Assembly: GCF_040901545.1 (NCBI RefSeq)
Contig: NZ_JBBDYL010000004.1
Coordinates: forward strand, 124,001 to 188,000
Length of the DNA: 64,000 nucleotides
Origin: Sulfuricaulis sp040901545
Lineage (GTDB): Bacteria > Pseudomonadota > Gammaproteobacteria > Acidiferrobacterales > Sulfurifustaceae
Reading direction: 5' to 3'
Numbering within the stretch: the stretch's first letter is position 1; each line of letters starts with the position of its first letter. This document shows, in pieces, positions 51,012-60,828 of this stretch. The notes beneath the pieces were generated by a model that made no database searches, was not told where the DNA came from, and worked only from the letters and a program-made list of their open reading frames with translations. Position numbers and translations under genes: made by a program.

Positions 51012-52700
51012 ATGACAAAATATTTTGTCGCTCTACTGGTAATGTTTTTTGTGGCATGGCCTACTTTCGCCGCTGACCCCAACGGCTATAACGCTCTTTA
51101 CGAGTGTCGGGCTGGTGGGCCTCAGTGTAACGTGGATGTCGTAGGTTATGTTACAGCGTCTTGTGCCCAGACTATCACCACAGCAGACAGTGCCGGTACG
51201 ATAAATACCAAACTGAACACCGGTAGTTCACCTATTTGTATCGAAAACGGTGACTACACGGGGAAAGGAATCTTTACGCTTACCACTTCAGGTACTTCGG
51301 GGGCGAGTCGTGTATTACGTTATACAAGGTCGAGTGACAACGACGACGATCCATGGAACCAGTCTAGTGCCAATCAGGCCAAGCTCAAGAGCCTTGACAT
51401 TAACGCAAGTTATTGGATTATTCACCGCCTGACGTTCCCAAGTATAGACGTGGCCTTTAATGGCATAGCGCGTGTCGATATAGGTGATTTTGGGTTCGCC
51501 AATAATATTATCAGTCGTGTACTCATAGAGGGACATACTAACGGATTTTCAAACCTCTCCGATGGAATGTCTATAGGGGGAGATAATACAACGGTTCAGA
51601 ACAGTGTGGTTAGAAACTCGTGGAATTTTGTCGGCGCCGAACCAATGGGCATATCTTGCGGGAATGGAACCGATGTTCATATAGTGAATAATGAAATTTA
51701 TGACTGGTCGGCCCACCCAATTCAGTGCGGTCAAAACAACGCGCCCACGATGGGCGGGTTGGTTGTCGAGAATAATGATGTTTATCTGACTCCCGCTTGG
51801 TATACCGGAGATGGTCGCACAAGAGCAAAATCTAATCTTGCAATTAAATCACGGGGAACATCTACAAATCCAATCAGGATCATTCATAACCGGGTGTGGG
51901 GCAGTCGCGTTTTCGATGCGAGCCTGTCCGGTATCGTGGCAGGAGCGGGCGCTTCGTTTATCATTAACGGCCCGATACCTGGAGGGCTGAGTTACATCCT
52001 GGTACAGAACAACATTATATTCGATGCCCAAGAGGGTATAGAAGTTGTTAATGGCGATGATACCAACATCTCCTTCATAGGAAACCTCCTCTATCAGATT
52101 AAAAAATATTACGCGGGGCAATTCTGGTCGCATGCGTTTGCCCCGGAAAGTGCTACAGCCTCGGAAATCTATCTCAATTCGATCATTGAGGCGGAAGTTT
52201 TTACCATATCGGGTATTAGTGGAAATATGGACATACGCTGCAACGCAATCATTCAATCAGGCGCACCGGAAACAGGACCTGGAGGCTCTGGGAATATTGC
52301 CGACTTCAACGTGTTTTACGGGTCAACACTGTTTACTTATGGTGGAACAGATACAAATATTAACAAGACAGTGACGATTCATTCCAAATCAAAAGCTTAC
52401 AGCATCGGGGACTTGATGGTCCCGGCATCATTAAACAATTATATGTATCGTGCCGTCGCTGCAGGAATCACATCCAATTCCTCTACCACTCCTTGCACCG
52501 TACTTGGTTGCACATTTACAGACGGAAGCGTTACATGGCAGGCGATCCGGGGACCGTACACATTTTACCGAAAACTACTCACATCACCGGAATCCTACAC
52601 GATTCCCTATGCGCGCGCCCACGCCAGCACCCCAGAGATCAACGCCTGTCCGTCCAATTACGCAGCGAGGAGTGGGATAGGAATCAATAACTCGAACTGA
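51012..52700 (+). CDS. Secreted right-handed beta-helix protein (pectate-lyase-like)
   Basis: 562 residues from ATG 51012, with a clear signal peptide (FVALLVMFFVAWPTFAAD). The body shows repeated short strands: VQNSVVRNSWNFVG, VHIVNNEIYDWSAH, VVENNDVYLT, ILVQNNIIFDAQEGIEV and ISFIGNLLYQ. This is the parallel beta-helix fold of pectate-lyase-like and alginate-epimerase-type proteins. No catalytic residues can be assigned. Just after the TGA stop, the +1 frame stays open for 48 codons with sensible content (see findings), so the C-terminus may be frameshifted. Likely extracellular, acting on the EPS. Confidence 0.78.
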   Translation: MTKYFVALLVMFFVAWPTFAADPNGYNALYECRAGGPQCNVDVVGYVTASCAQTITTADSAGTINTKLNTGSSPICIENGDYTGKGIFTLTTSGTSGASRVLRYTRSSDNDDDPWNQSSANQAKLKSLDINASYWIIHRLTFPSIDVAFNGIARVDIGDFGFANNIISRVLIEGHTNGFSNLSDGMSIGGDNTTVQNSVVRNSWNFVGAEPMGISCGNGTDVHIVNNEIYDWSAHPIQCGQNNAPTMGGLVVENNDVYLTPAWYTGDGRTRAKSNLAIKSRGTSTNPIRIIHNRVWGSRVFDASLSGIVAGAGASFIINGPIPGGLSYILVQNNIIFDAQEGIEVVNGDDTNISFIGNLLYQIKKYYAGQFWSHAFAPESATASEIYLNSIIEAEVFTISGISGNMDIRCNAIIQSGAPETGPGGSGNIADFNVFYGSTLFTYGGTDTNINKTVTIHSKSKAYSIGDLMVPASLNNYMYRAVAAGITSNSSTTPCTVLGCTFTDGSVTWQAIRGPYTFYRKLLTSPESYTIPYARAHASTPEINACPSNYAARSGIGINNSN

Positions 52701-53392
52701 TCCAGACTTTACTATCGGGACGAATGTAGTTGGGTTAAAAAACGGAGGTGAAACCTATAGCGCTCCGCCCTCTGAACTTGTTTCTTCTCCAACTGTTCCA
52801 AATCTAGTTTGCAATAAGCCCACTCGGGGCAGTTACAGTCAGTAATTGGCCAACTCAATTTCCTTCCCCGTTCGTAACGGCACCGTTACGGCCAGTGTCG
52901 TTAGGGTCGTTTCGAACAGACTTTCAGCTGAATTCGACAGTGTTCCCAGAGCCTCCAGGTCCTGTTTCCGGTGTGCCTGATTGTATAATTGCATTGCAGC
53001 GTACGGACCAGTATGCCACCCGATTTGAGTGCCGGCTCCTCAACATCTTCGGCCCGAATTTGACCCGTCTTGTAGTTTTGCGAAACCTGCTTCATTACTC
53101 TCTTCCGAACTTTCAGCGTTACAATTCCGCTATTTGCGACTTCGCGTTGGAGTGCAGCCTCACCGACACTAGCACTTGTCCCGTATCAAACACTGCCGAA
53201 ATACATCCAAAACCAGAGCTCGGTCATTAAAATAGTCCATATGACCAAGAAGTTGGCATTAAGCACTTTACGGTCACATTCGATCAAGTGGCTTGCTGAC
53301 CCAGGATCGTACAAGGCCCACATCCTGTCCTTCTCCCGGAGGTGTAAGGGGCACAGTAACTGAACGATAGTGCGTACTATTTGCCATTCTCC
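52701..53392. other. Degenerate intergenic region
   Basis: 692 bp with no intact gene. It holds a possible +1-frame extension of the beta-helix protein (52699-52845, plus strand) and the N-terminal oxidoreductase fragment at 53003-53095 (minus strand). The rest is featureless. Confidence 0.45.
53003..53095 (-). pseudogene. N-terminal fragment of a zinc-dependent/bi-domain oxidoreductase
   Basis: From ATG 53095 the peptide MKQVSQNYKTGQIRAEDVEE, then PALKSGGILVRT matches the first about 31 residues of the MDR-type bi-domain oxidoreductases seen beside heparinase-like genes in EPS loci. Homology then stops abruptly. The dehydrogenase and Gfo/Idh-like parts are missing, so this is a scar of a deleted gene. 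Confidence 0.65.
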
Positions 53393-54790
53393 TCAGTATG
53401 AATCTGATGCGTTCGTACTGACAGAGTTCAATGTACATACAACAGCACGGAACTTCCCATTGGGCCCACGTTGAATACTTTCTACTGACCGAACGCTAAT
53501 CCTTGTATCGGCCCCTAGACGCTCTCTTGTGTTATGAATGATCCTGTCCTGATCCGGCTTACCAAACTTTTCGGCCGGTACCACCAGTATCGTAACCTCG
53601 CCAACTCTGTCTTGCCTAATCTGCGCCTCCACAACATTCCAAACGTCCTTAAAAATGTGATCCAATCTCCCGACTTGCCGGCCGTCTGGAGTAATCACAT
53701 AATCATCTAGTCGCCCCTCGACTCGCTCCACAATCGGCATATTACGTCCACATGTGCAACGTTCCGACCGGTTCTTCAAAACGATTCTGTCGCCAATTCT
53801 GTATCGAATAAGTGGCGTCACGCTATTGTAGAAGCCCGTGCCCACCAATTCGCATGAACCGTCGTCGCAATCAAGGTATTCCCCGAACCCATAGTCCAAT
53901 TCCATATGGCGCGTCCCTGCTTCGCATGTTCCTATCAATACTATCTTCTCGGTACTTCCATACTGATCGAAGACGCGGCATCTGAATTTGGACTCAACTA
54001 TTGTTCTCTGTTCGGTGGTCAATGTCTCGGACGACGTCACAATCCCCTTAAGACTACGACCCTCGTAGCATCGCGACAACATCTCCATCGCCCTTGCCAG
54101 GAAGCTGATGGAGGATGGGTACGCCTGGATTACCACGGGATCGAAACTTTCAAGTGCCCGGATGTATCCTTCGGCATTCGCCTCAGACAAGTGGTAGGAC
54201 GACAGCATCAACATGTTCGCCGGTCGATTCATGCGCCAGAACGGTGGTTCTGTTTTCTGCACCGGCGCGATCATGTCACCGCGAAACCACGCACGCCGTT
54301 GCCCGCGCTGTAGTCCCGCCCATAGAAGGTGCCGCCAAACAAAAGCGTGCTCCCGAATGATCGCTTCCTGATCTTGATAAAGCGTAAGCGGTGTTCCCGT
54401 GGTACCGCTCGTGCTTACTCGAAATCGCGGACGGCCTATACTAACCGCGACAAATGCGCTTGGATTTGCCACGATATCTTGCTTTGTAAGCACCGGCAGC
54501 AACCGTAAGTCTTCTGCACCGCGGAAATCGCGAGGATCCCACCCTTCGCGGCGAAATAACTCCCGGTAATACCTAACATGCCGCACCGCATATCGGACGA
54601 TCGCTATAAGTCGCTTGTCCTGGAGAGACTTCAGCGCTTGCTCGTCAAGCCACTGTGTACTTTGAATTTCGGCGAGCACACAATCAAACCTGCGATTTTC
54701 CCGAAGAGCGCGCTGTATCCGTTCCCGCATCGCAATCATGGCTTGTTGCGCCCACAGTGGGCTGTGGACATAGAAAGCACTGCTAAACAC
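53393..54790 (-). CDS. CapK/phenylacetate-CoA-ligase-like adenylating enzyme
   Basis: 465 residues. RVSTSGTTGTPLTLYQD is the AMP/phosphate-binding loop, FDQYGSTEKIVLIGTCEAG the adenylate-forming motif and LIRYRIGDRIVL the hinge region. It belongs to the CapK branch of the adenylate-forming superfamily, frequent in capsule loci and thought to activate an acid for attachment to the polymer. A Cys pair (CTCGRNMP) suggests a metal knuckle as in relatives. The GTG at 54790 overlaps the upstream glycosyltransferase stop by 8 bp. Confidence 0.87.
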   Translation of the reverse strand: MFSSAFYVHSPLWAQQAMIAMRERIQRALRENRRFDCVLAEIQSTQWLDEQALKSLQDKRLIAIVRYAVRHVRYYRELFRREGWDPRDFRGAEDLRLLPVLTKQDIVANPSAFVAVSIGRPRFRVSTSGTTGTPLTLYQDQEAIIREHAFVWRHLLWAGLQRGQRRAWFRGDMIAPVQKTEPPFWRMNRPANMLMLSSYHLSEANAEGYIRALESFDPVVIQAYPSSISFLARAMEMLSRCYEGRSLKGIVTSSETLTTEQRTIVESKFRCRVFDQYGSTEKIVLIGTCEAGTRHMELDYGFGEYLDCDDGSCELVGTGFYNSVTPLIRYRIGDRIVLKNRSERCTCGRNMPIVERVEGRLDDYVITPDGRQVGRLDHIFKDVWNVVEAQIRQDRVGEVTILVVPAEKFGKPDQDRIIHNTRERLGADTRISVRSVESIQRGPNGKFRAVVCTLNSVSTNASDSY

Positions 54791-55925
54791 GCTTGGCCTC
54801 GATCGTCTTCACAATCGCCACGGCGATTCTGTTGCAAATGGCATCCGGTTGATAACGATCTACGTCACGCCGCAACTCACAGCCTAGTCTTTTCCGAAGT
54901 TCCGCATCCTTCACTACCCGCTCGATTGCCTCTGCAAGGCCCTTGGCATCTCCTGGTTGGACAATCAGCGCGTTCCGTTCATGCTCCAGTACATCTGTTA
55001 CCGCTCCAACCGGTGTTGCAACAACTGGAAGGCCAAACATCCCTGCCTCAAGCATTACGATGGGTAGACCCTCAGAATGGCTCGGTAAGACTAAATAGTC
55101 ATTATCGCGGAATTCTCTATACAATGTTTCGCCTTCTAAGGGGCCAGTAAATCGCACGATATCCTGAAGGCCAAGTTTCTTCCAACATGTCATCACAGTA
55201 TCCCACTCTCCCTTGAACTCAGGTGGACCTACGATCGTCATAAGCGCCTTCTTACCAGCGACCTTAAGGCACTGTAAGGCCTCAAGGAGTTCGAACACAC
55301 CCTTGCGGGCACCTACTTGACCAACGAATAATCCCTTACCGAAACTATTCTCGTATCGACGGACAAACGTCTTCCCTTCCTCGTAGCATTTCCATGAGAC
55401 TGTCGGCGATACGATAAATACGTTACCACGATACCCGTAGCTTTCTATGAGCCGTTTCCACGGTGTACCCAGCATCAATAGGGTGTCGTACTGGCTGATA
55501 CAGACGCGTACCAGTTTTCCTGTGAGGCCTTTTCGCGCAAGAATCCTATCGAACCATGCCCCATGCACGTGTCCGACGATCTTTGCGCCAACGCGTCGAC
55601 CTATCAGCGCCAACACCGCGTCGCGCCAAAAACCGGACCATGTTGCGGTAACTGGCATGTAGACCGCGTCTGGCTTGAAACTCGTTGCATTACTTAGCAT
55701 GCGACGAAAATGTATCATCGCCCACCACATGTTGCCGAGGTCAAATTTTCCTTGTGTCTGCTTCGAGCGGCCTTTGGTTGTATCACAGTGGCGCACCTCG
55801 AACTCACGGAACGCATGAGACTCAAGCAGCGCCTTCGTGACGGTCTCTACACCTCCAACCGGCGGGGGAAGGGGGCCAACGATCATTATCCGTTGCCTAA
55901 CGTTTCCTTCAGTCTTAGTAGTCAT
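54783..55925 (-). CDS. GT4-family glycosyltransferase
   Basis: 380 residues. IMIVGPLPPPVGGVETVTKA is the acceptor-domain start with the Gly loop, GKGLFVGQVGARKGVFELLE opens the donor domain and LPSHSEGLPIVMLEAGMFGL holds the EX7E-type Glu pair. It is coupled at both ends: an ATGA overlap with the asnB-like stop and an 8-bp overlap with the CapK-like start. The sugar is unknown. Confidence 0.9.
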   Translation of the reverse strand: MTTKTEGNVRQRIMIVGPLPPPVGGVETVTKALLESHAFREFEVRHCDTTKGRSKQTQGKFDLGNMWWAMIHFRRMLSNATSFKPDAVYMPVTATWSGFWRDAVLALIGRRVGAKIVGHVHGAWFDRILARKGLTGKLVRVCISQYDTLLMLGTPWKRLIESYGYRGNVFIVSPTVSWKCYEEGKTFVRRYENSFGKGLFVGQVGARKGVFELLEALQCLKVAGKKALMTIVGPPEFKGEWDTVMTCWKKLGLQDIVRFTGPLEGETLYREFRDNDYLVLPSHSEGLPIVMLEAGMFGLPVVATPVGAVTDVLEHERNALIVQPGDAKGLAEAIERVVKDAELRKRLGCELRRDVDRYQPDAICNRIAVAIVKTIEAKRV

Positions 55926-57922
55926 ATCGATAATGCCTGCCGTGAATTTCGAACGATAGAAAACCAGTCGTTCCTAACCCGGTCAACCGCGTCCTCGCTG
56001 CCATCATCGTCGACAAACAGCCTGTGCCATATTTCAAGGGCTAGCAGAACCCATATCCCCTGTTCTCGGTCAACCTTAGTTTGCAGATGACCCTCTACCA
56101 AATCGATAAGAACAGAAGGTTCCCAGTAGCCACGCGCCAAACATCTTTCACTGAGCAAGACGTTACGTACAGAATCTCTCATGGGCCCTACAAACCAGCT
56201 CGATAATGGCACCGTAAAACCAACCTTGCGCCGATAGATAACTGACTTTGGAACGTATTGCTCGGCAAGGCGCTTTAGAATGATCTTGGTGCGAAGCCCA
56301 TTCACCTTGTACTTTCTCGGCAACCTTGCTGCGAACTCCACAACATGATGATCAAGAAAAGGGACGCGCGCCTCGACACTCGCACCCATACTCATGCGAT
56401 CGCCTTTCACAAGGAGATCGTCAACCAGCCTGGTGTGTATGTCGCAGTATAGAAACTGCTCGACATCGTCATTGCTATCACATTGTCCCAATACTTCGGC
56501 GAAAACAGTCTTCAGGAAGCAGTCTGCAACTTGGTCACGCAGTTCCTTGTTAAGTAAGGACCGTTGTATCGCTGTATCCAGCGCGCCGTACCATGAAGCA
56601 TACCTCTCGCCTCGTTCTTCCAATGCTAGAATCTCGACAATACTGCGAAGTCTCCGCGCCCGGAACGGCAGCGCGGAACCTGCGCCTTTGAGTAATGTCG
56701 TTCTCGCCTTGTTCGGAAGTAACCGCAGATACCTTGAGAATTGTTCAAACACATATTTCCGATATCCGCCAAATTGCTCGTCGGCTCCTTCGCCGGTTAA
56801 CATTACACTCACATCTTGTTTAGCCTTCATGCACATAAAATATGTCGGCACCGCTGATGGTTCTCCGACGGGTTCGTCATATATCCAACTGAGCAAGGGG
56901 AGTTCATCGAAAAACTCCCGAAAACCAACATGTATTTCGCGGTGATTCGTACCATACCTCGAGGCAACAATTTGCGCATATGGAAGCTCGCTATAGCCCT
57001 CCACGTCGAAACCGACGGAGTAAGTCTTTATGGGATCCTTCTCCCCATTGCGTCTGCGCACCTTGTCCATCAGTGCGACAACTACACTGCTATCAACGCC
57101 ACCCGATAACTGAGCCCCCACCGGCACATCAGACATTAGCTGCATCTCAACGGTTTCCGTTAGCAACGAGTCAAGCTGTTCGACAGAATCCTCAAACGAT
57201 GCCTCGCTACGATTTTCGCCGTAGCGAACGTCCCAGTATTGCTTCGGTACCGGTGCACCAGACTGTCCCCGAGCAACAGTCATAAACGTACCTTCCGGCA
57301 GCCGGTGAACACTATCAAACATGGTATGCGGACGTGATACGTACCGCGTAACCAGAAACTGCGCCACCCCTGCGCCACTTACGCGACGCTCAGACAAAAG
57401 TGGATGAGCGAGCAGAGCTTTGATTTCACTGGCAAAAAGGAAAGTGTTTCCATCGTTCCACCAATACAACGGCTTTACCCCAAGCTGATCGCGCGCGAGG
57501 AAAAGTAGCCCCTGCTTCGTATCGTAGATGGCGAACGCAAAAATTCCTCTGAGCCGATTGACGAGTCCCTGACAGCCCCACTCCTCAAACCCATGCACAA
57601 GAACTTCTGTGTCGCTGGCGGTACGGAATACGTGACCACTCTGAGTCAGCTCTGTCCGAAGGAGCTTATAGTTATAGATCTCTCCATTAAATACGGTCCA
57701 GACAGTCCCATCCTCGTTTGACATCGGCTGATCGCCAGACGACAGATCGATAATTGCCAAGCGCTTGTGACCCAACCAACACAACTTGTCGTTTGAGTAC
57801 CACTGGCCTTCCCCATCAGGACCTCGCCGCCAAAGGGTTTTTACCATTCGACTCCCAGTAGCTGGCTCCAACGGTCGCGCATGCTCGGGCCGAATCCGGA
57901 AAATTCCAACGATGCCGCACAT
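55922..57922 (-). CDS. asnB: Second AsnB-like glutamine amidotransferase
   Basis: 666 residues. MCGIVGIFRI gives catalytic Cys2, VFNGEIYNYKLLRTEL the glutaminase core, and LSGGVDSSVVVALMDKV the pyrophosphatase loop, then LTGEGADEQFGGYRKYVFEQ. It differs clearly from the first AsnB (16884-18863), so it is not a recent duplicate. Its stop overlaps the start of the glycosyltransferase downstream by 4 bp, tying it to the CapK-like gene. It probably amidates a cluster-specific intermediate, though genuine asparagine synthesis is possible. Confidence 0.88.
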   Translation of the reverse strand: MCGIVGIFRIRPEHARPLEPATGSRMVKTLWRRGPDGEGQWYSNDKLCWLGHKRLAIIDLSSGDQPMSNEDGTVWTVFNGEIYNYKLLRTELTQSGHVFRTASDTEVLVHGFEEWGCQGLVNRLRGIFAFAIYDTKQGLLFLARDQLGVKPLYWWNDGNTFLFASEIKALLAHPLLSERRVSGAGVAQFLVTRYVSRPHTMFDSVHRLPEGTFMTVARGQSGAPVPKQYWDVRYGENRSEASFEDSVEQLDSLLTETVEMQLMSDVPVGAQLSGGVDSSVVVALMDKVRRRNGEKDPIKTYSVGFDVEGYSELPYAQIVASRYGTNHREIHVGFREFFDELPLLSWIYDEPVGEPSAVPTYFMCMKAKQDVSVMLTGEGADEQFGGYRKYVFEQFSRYLRLLPNKARTTLLKGAGSALPFRARRLRSIVEILALEERGERYASWYGALDTAIQRSLLNKELRDQVADCFLKTVFAEVLGQCDSNDDVEQFLYCDIHTRLVDDLLVKGDRMSMGASVEARVPFLDHHVVEFAARLPRKYKVNGLRTKIILKRLAEQYVPKSVIYRRKVGFTVPLSSWFVGPMRDSVRNVLLSERCLARGYWEPSVLIDLVEGHLQTKVDREQGIWVLLALEIWHRLFVDDDGSEDAVDRVRNDWFSIVRNSRQALSI

Positions 57923-57962
57923 ATTTTTACTTTCCTATTGACGGTTTCTTAGAAGAGACAGA

Positions 57963-58253
57963 TCAACACTGTAGCCGCTCTCCACAAACATATATGTCTG
58001 TGTCAAAAGGACACATTATAACTACCTTTGCCGCGTTGCCCGTCGATTTCAAATGGTCAAGTGCGCCAACCAGATCGAAAACAGCTTTTAGCTCACCGAC
58101 GGAAACAAACAAGCCCATCGGTTCATTAGTATCATACGAACGTATGCGTGCCCAACATTGAACAATCCACAATCGAGCGTCGGCGAAACGACGAATACGC
58201 GCGCGATAGCCATTATCGCCCGGAACACGGACTTTCATTTCGGTAAATACCAC
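57963..58253 (-). CDS. Uncharacterised 96-codon ORF, possibly an oxidoreductase tail
   Basis: The ORF reads VRVPGDNGYRARIRRFADAR, later VGELKAVFDLVGALDHLKST and GNAAKVVIMCP. The last part has the look of the C-terminus of an MDR alcohol dehydrogenase (helix, then short GK-V-like strand), but the resemblance is weak. It may be a decayed fragment related to the N-terminal scrap at 53003-53095, or a chance ORF. It ends upstream of the asnB start, leaving 40 bp. Confidence 0.3.
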   Translation of the reverse strand: MVFTEMKVRVPGDNGYRARIRRFADARLWIVQCWARIRSYDTNEPMGLFVSVGELKAVFDLVGALDHLKSTGNAAKVVIMCPFDTDIYVCGERLQC

Positions 58254-58497
58254 TGGGGGTGTTGATCGCTGATGAAAAATGCTACTAGTACAACCAACAC
58301 AACAAGTGACATGCTTGCATTATTAGAATACGTTATCAGTTGACAGTTAGAGGATGAAATTAGGAAACATCGACGATTCTCAAAAAAAGCGCCGGATTTA
58401 TCGCCTTCGGAACGGACAACTTCTAGGGTGGCCAGAACAGTACTTACAGCTTGTCACATACATCTGTTCCCCAAAGCCTACTGAACTGAGGCTGGCC
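58254..58497. other. Non-coding stretch
   Basis: 244 bp between the small ORF and the ligase gene; no gene or structure was recognised. It may contain the promoter for the asnB-CapK operon. Confidence 0.35.
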
Positions 58498-59775
58498 TTA
58501 GCCAGTACCTCGCCCATATCTATCCAGTGCGTTGCTCTTTCCTTGATCCGTTGTTATCGCTGTATGCACTGCCTTAGGATTCAAAGTTTGTCGTATCTCA
58601 ATGTATCCGAGCATCATATAATACAATTGCCCAACTTGAATCCTCCATACATAGCTATTGCTGACAAACATCATAAAATTTACCGCTATAAAGAGCGCAA
58701 TAAACGCGTATTTCTCCCTTCCTTTCATTCTTAGAATCTTTTTGAAAATCAAAATTTGTAAGGTTGCAAATAGCAATAAGCCAATAAGTCCTGTTTGCGT
58801 AAGCAATTCCAGCCAATCGTTATGACCATAAACCTGGCCTTCGGCCTCACCGATTCCAGATCTGTTACCGATTCCCGCACCCGCAAGCTTTGCATCGATC
58901 GGCCGCTCGGCGAATACCCTGATGTCATTCAACCAGAGATTGGGCCGACCCGACCCTATATTTATTACGCCTACTTCTACGCCACGTCCTTCTGCACCCA
59001 ATTCAGGATTGAAGGCCACGAGCCAGTAGGAAGATGTCGCGATCGCCGCCAAGACGAAAGTAGTTGCTCCAATTAGGAATACCTTCTTATTCACTGCAAG
59101 CGAAAAAATACATAAGAAAATCAACAAGCCTAGCACTGCCGTGCGAACCTGACTCATATAAAGACCATAGAGTGCCGCAATACCAAGCAATGCAAAAAGA
59201 GTATTCGCGAGATGAGTGGATATCGTATGTTGTTCGGTCTCACCCGTTTTTCGTAGAGTAAAGAACAGCACAAGGGTGATAAAAAATAGTGTCATACTGT
59301 GGCCAAAACTATGCGCACCGGTGTACACACCTTTCCAGCGCGGTACTTGGGTCCAATAATTCACTATATCAAGCGCCGTTGAACTACTTACCGCTATCAG
59401 CAAGGCACTCACAAGCGTCGGAACGGCAAAGCCAATAATTATCCAGAAGAGCAGGCTTCTATACGCTTGCTGATCCGGAATTATATTCTTGACCAGCGTA
59501 TAGCTAAGCACCGGCACTAACAGCTTTACTACTTCGGCGATCTTTGTACCCTCGTAATAGATTCCAGAAATAGCGATACACCATACTGCGAACGCCACTA
59601 TCACTCCATCAACCGCACTCAATCTAAGCGACTTGTTCAGCGCGGCTTTCATGAGCACAGCCGCAAAGAGCAGAGCGAACAGTCCGACACCCAATATGGA
59701 GAACAATGTCTCGGCATATTCCATCGATGCCAATGGTCTTAACAGTGCGACCAGTTTTAGTAGGAAAAGCTCCAT
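58498..59775 (-). CDS. O-antigen ligase/polymerase family membrane protein (Wzy_C)
   Basis: 425 residues with about ten hydrophobic helices. The Wzy_C signature is GQVYGHNDWLELLTQTGLIG, preceded by a periplasmic loop with NIGSGRPNLWLNDIRVFAE and an Arg-rich stretch. This family includes WaaL ligases and Wzy polymerases. With a Wzy already present in cluster 1, it may polymerise a second glycan or ligate the chain to an acceptor; sequence alone cannot decide. Confidence 0.82.
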   Translation of the reverse strand: MELFLLKLVALLRPLASMEYAETLFSILGVGLFALLFAAVLMKAALNKSLRLSAVDGVIVAFAVWCIAISGIYYEGTKIAEVVKLLVPVLSYTLVKNIIPDQQAYRSLLFWIIIGFAVPTLVSALLIAVSSSTALDIVNYWTQVPRWKGVYTGAHSFGHSMTLFFITLVLFFTLRKTGETEQHTISTHLANTLFALLGIAALYGLYMSQVRTAVLGLLIFLCIFSLAVNKKVFLIGATTFVLAAIATSSYWLVAFNPELGAEGRGVEVGVINIGSGRPNLWLNDIRVFAERPIDAKLAGAGIGNRSGIGEAEGQVYGHNDWLELLTQTGLIGLLLFATLQILIFKKILRMKGREKYAFIALFIAVNFMMFVSNSYVWRIQVGQLYYMMLGYIEIRQTLNPKAVHTAITTDQGKSNALDRYGRGTG

Positions 59776-59897
59776 TTACGACGTCACTCCAGTTACGAAA
59801 TAACCATATCGTAGACGGATACCGACTTCATGTCCGTAACGACAGTCATCCAGGATAAAGAGAACGGCGGATCCAGAGCTATCTATTTGTGAAATCA

Positions 59898-60828
59898 TCA
59901 AATATCCATGGCAATGTAACTTCTAATTCTCGATATGATGTCTGGGGAGTTGGTGCTATCGAATTTCCTGGCGTAAAGGCTGTCAGACGCGACCAAGCGA
60001 TCAAAGTCCCCGCCAGTCAGTACTCGTGGGGACGATGCACCGGTTTCCCAATCGGTAAATCGCAACGCATCATTTAAAACATGATCGCGAAATGGTGAGT
60101 TCAGAATCAACATCTGAAAGAATAACTCGTCCGGGACAAGTGTGCGCGCGAAAAATCTGCAATACTCAGGGTGCGCCCGCAAATAATTAAGTACATATTT
60201 TGCGCAGCGGGATGATATCGCGAACCAACTTGGGCCGCCGTAGGGCGCAATCCCCGGCAGAAACTTTCTTTTTAAACTAGGTGCGTGCCTGTACACCGAT
60301 GTGGTTAGCCTGGAATAGGCGCTCCATCCCCATCTTTGTAACCTTTTTGAGCCAAACATTTCCAGCAGATGACTGACACCGTCGACCCTCCAATAGTATT
60401 CGATGCGCTCCATTATTTCAGGGCCCCAGCCCCACTCCTTAGGCGGTAACGGGGTATAGGAAATGAATTCTTTTCCTTCGTGCGCCTCAAAGAACGACTC
60501 TATGTGTCTGTTACTCTTGATTGGAAAGTCCTGGCCGCTCAGTAACACCGCGTACTGAAATTCACCTTCGTCTACCGCCTTTCGAAGCAGCCGTAATGTT
60601 GCCTCCACGATAGAAAACCCTCCCCAGTACACCCTTACCCGGTCCTTGAGGAATGACACATTCTTCCGATCCATTATCGGCTTTAGAGCTGGACTATCGA
60701 GGATAGTCAGCGCTTCTTTGATCGACGTGGATGTAGAATTTCGATTTTTCCGGGTGGTCAAGTGCGGTCACTAATTCCACCACTTGAGATGGATGTATAT
60801 GTGCAAGAATTAGGTAAGCGATCCGCAT
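59898..60828 (-). pseudogene. Core-2/I-branching-type glycosyltransferase (GT14-like), frameshifted
   Basis: ATG 60828 starts MRIAYLILAHIHPSQVVELV, then TALDHPEKSKFYIHVDQRS, the usual N-terminus of bacterial core-2/I-branching enzymes, but the frame ends at a TAG (60694-60696). The rest continues in the next frame from about 60735: SPALKPIMDRKNVSFLKDRV, VYWGGFSIVEATL, AVLLSGQDFPI and GPSWFAISSRCAKYVL. The span is 931 bp; removing one base gives a perfect 310-codon gene, so a single-base insertion between 60696 and 60735 is the likely lesion. It would transfer a sugar, typically GlcNAc or xylose, onto the repeat unit. Confidence 0.87.

Noticed and set aside
58354..58734. 126-codon plus-strand ORF overlapping the ligase gene 3' end
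   Set aside because: No motif, composition unlike neighbouring proteins, and its second half is antisense to the ligase.
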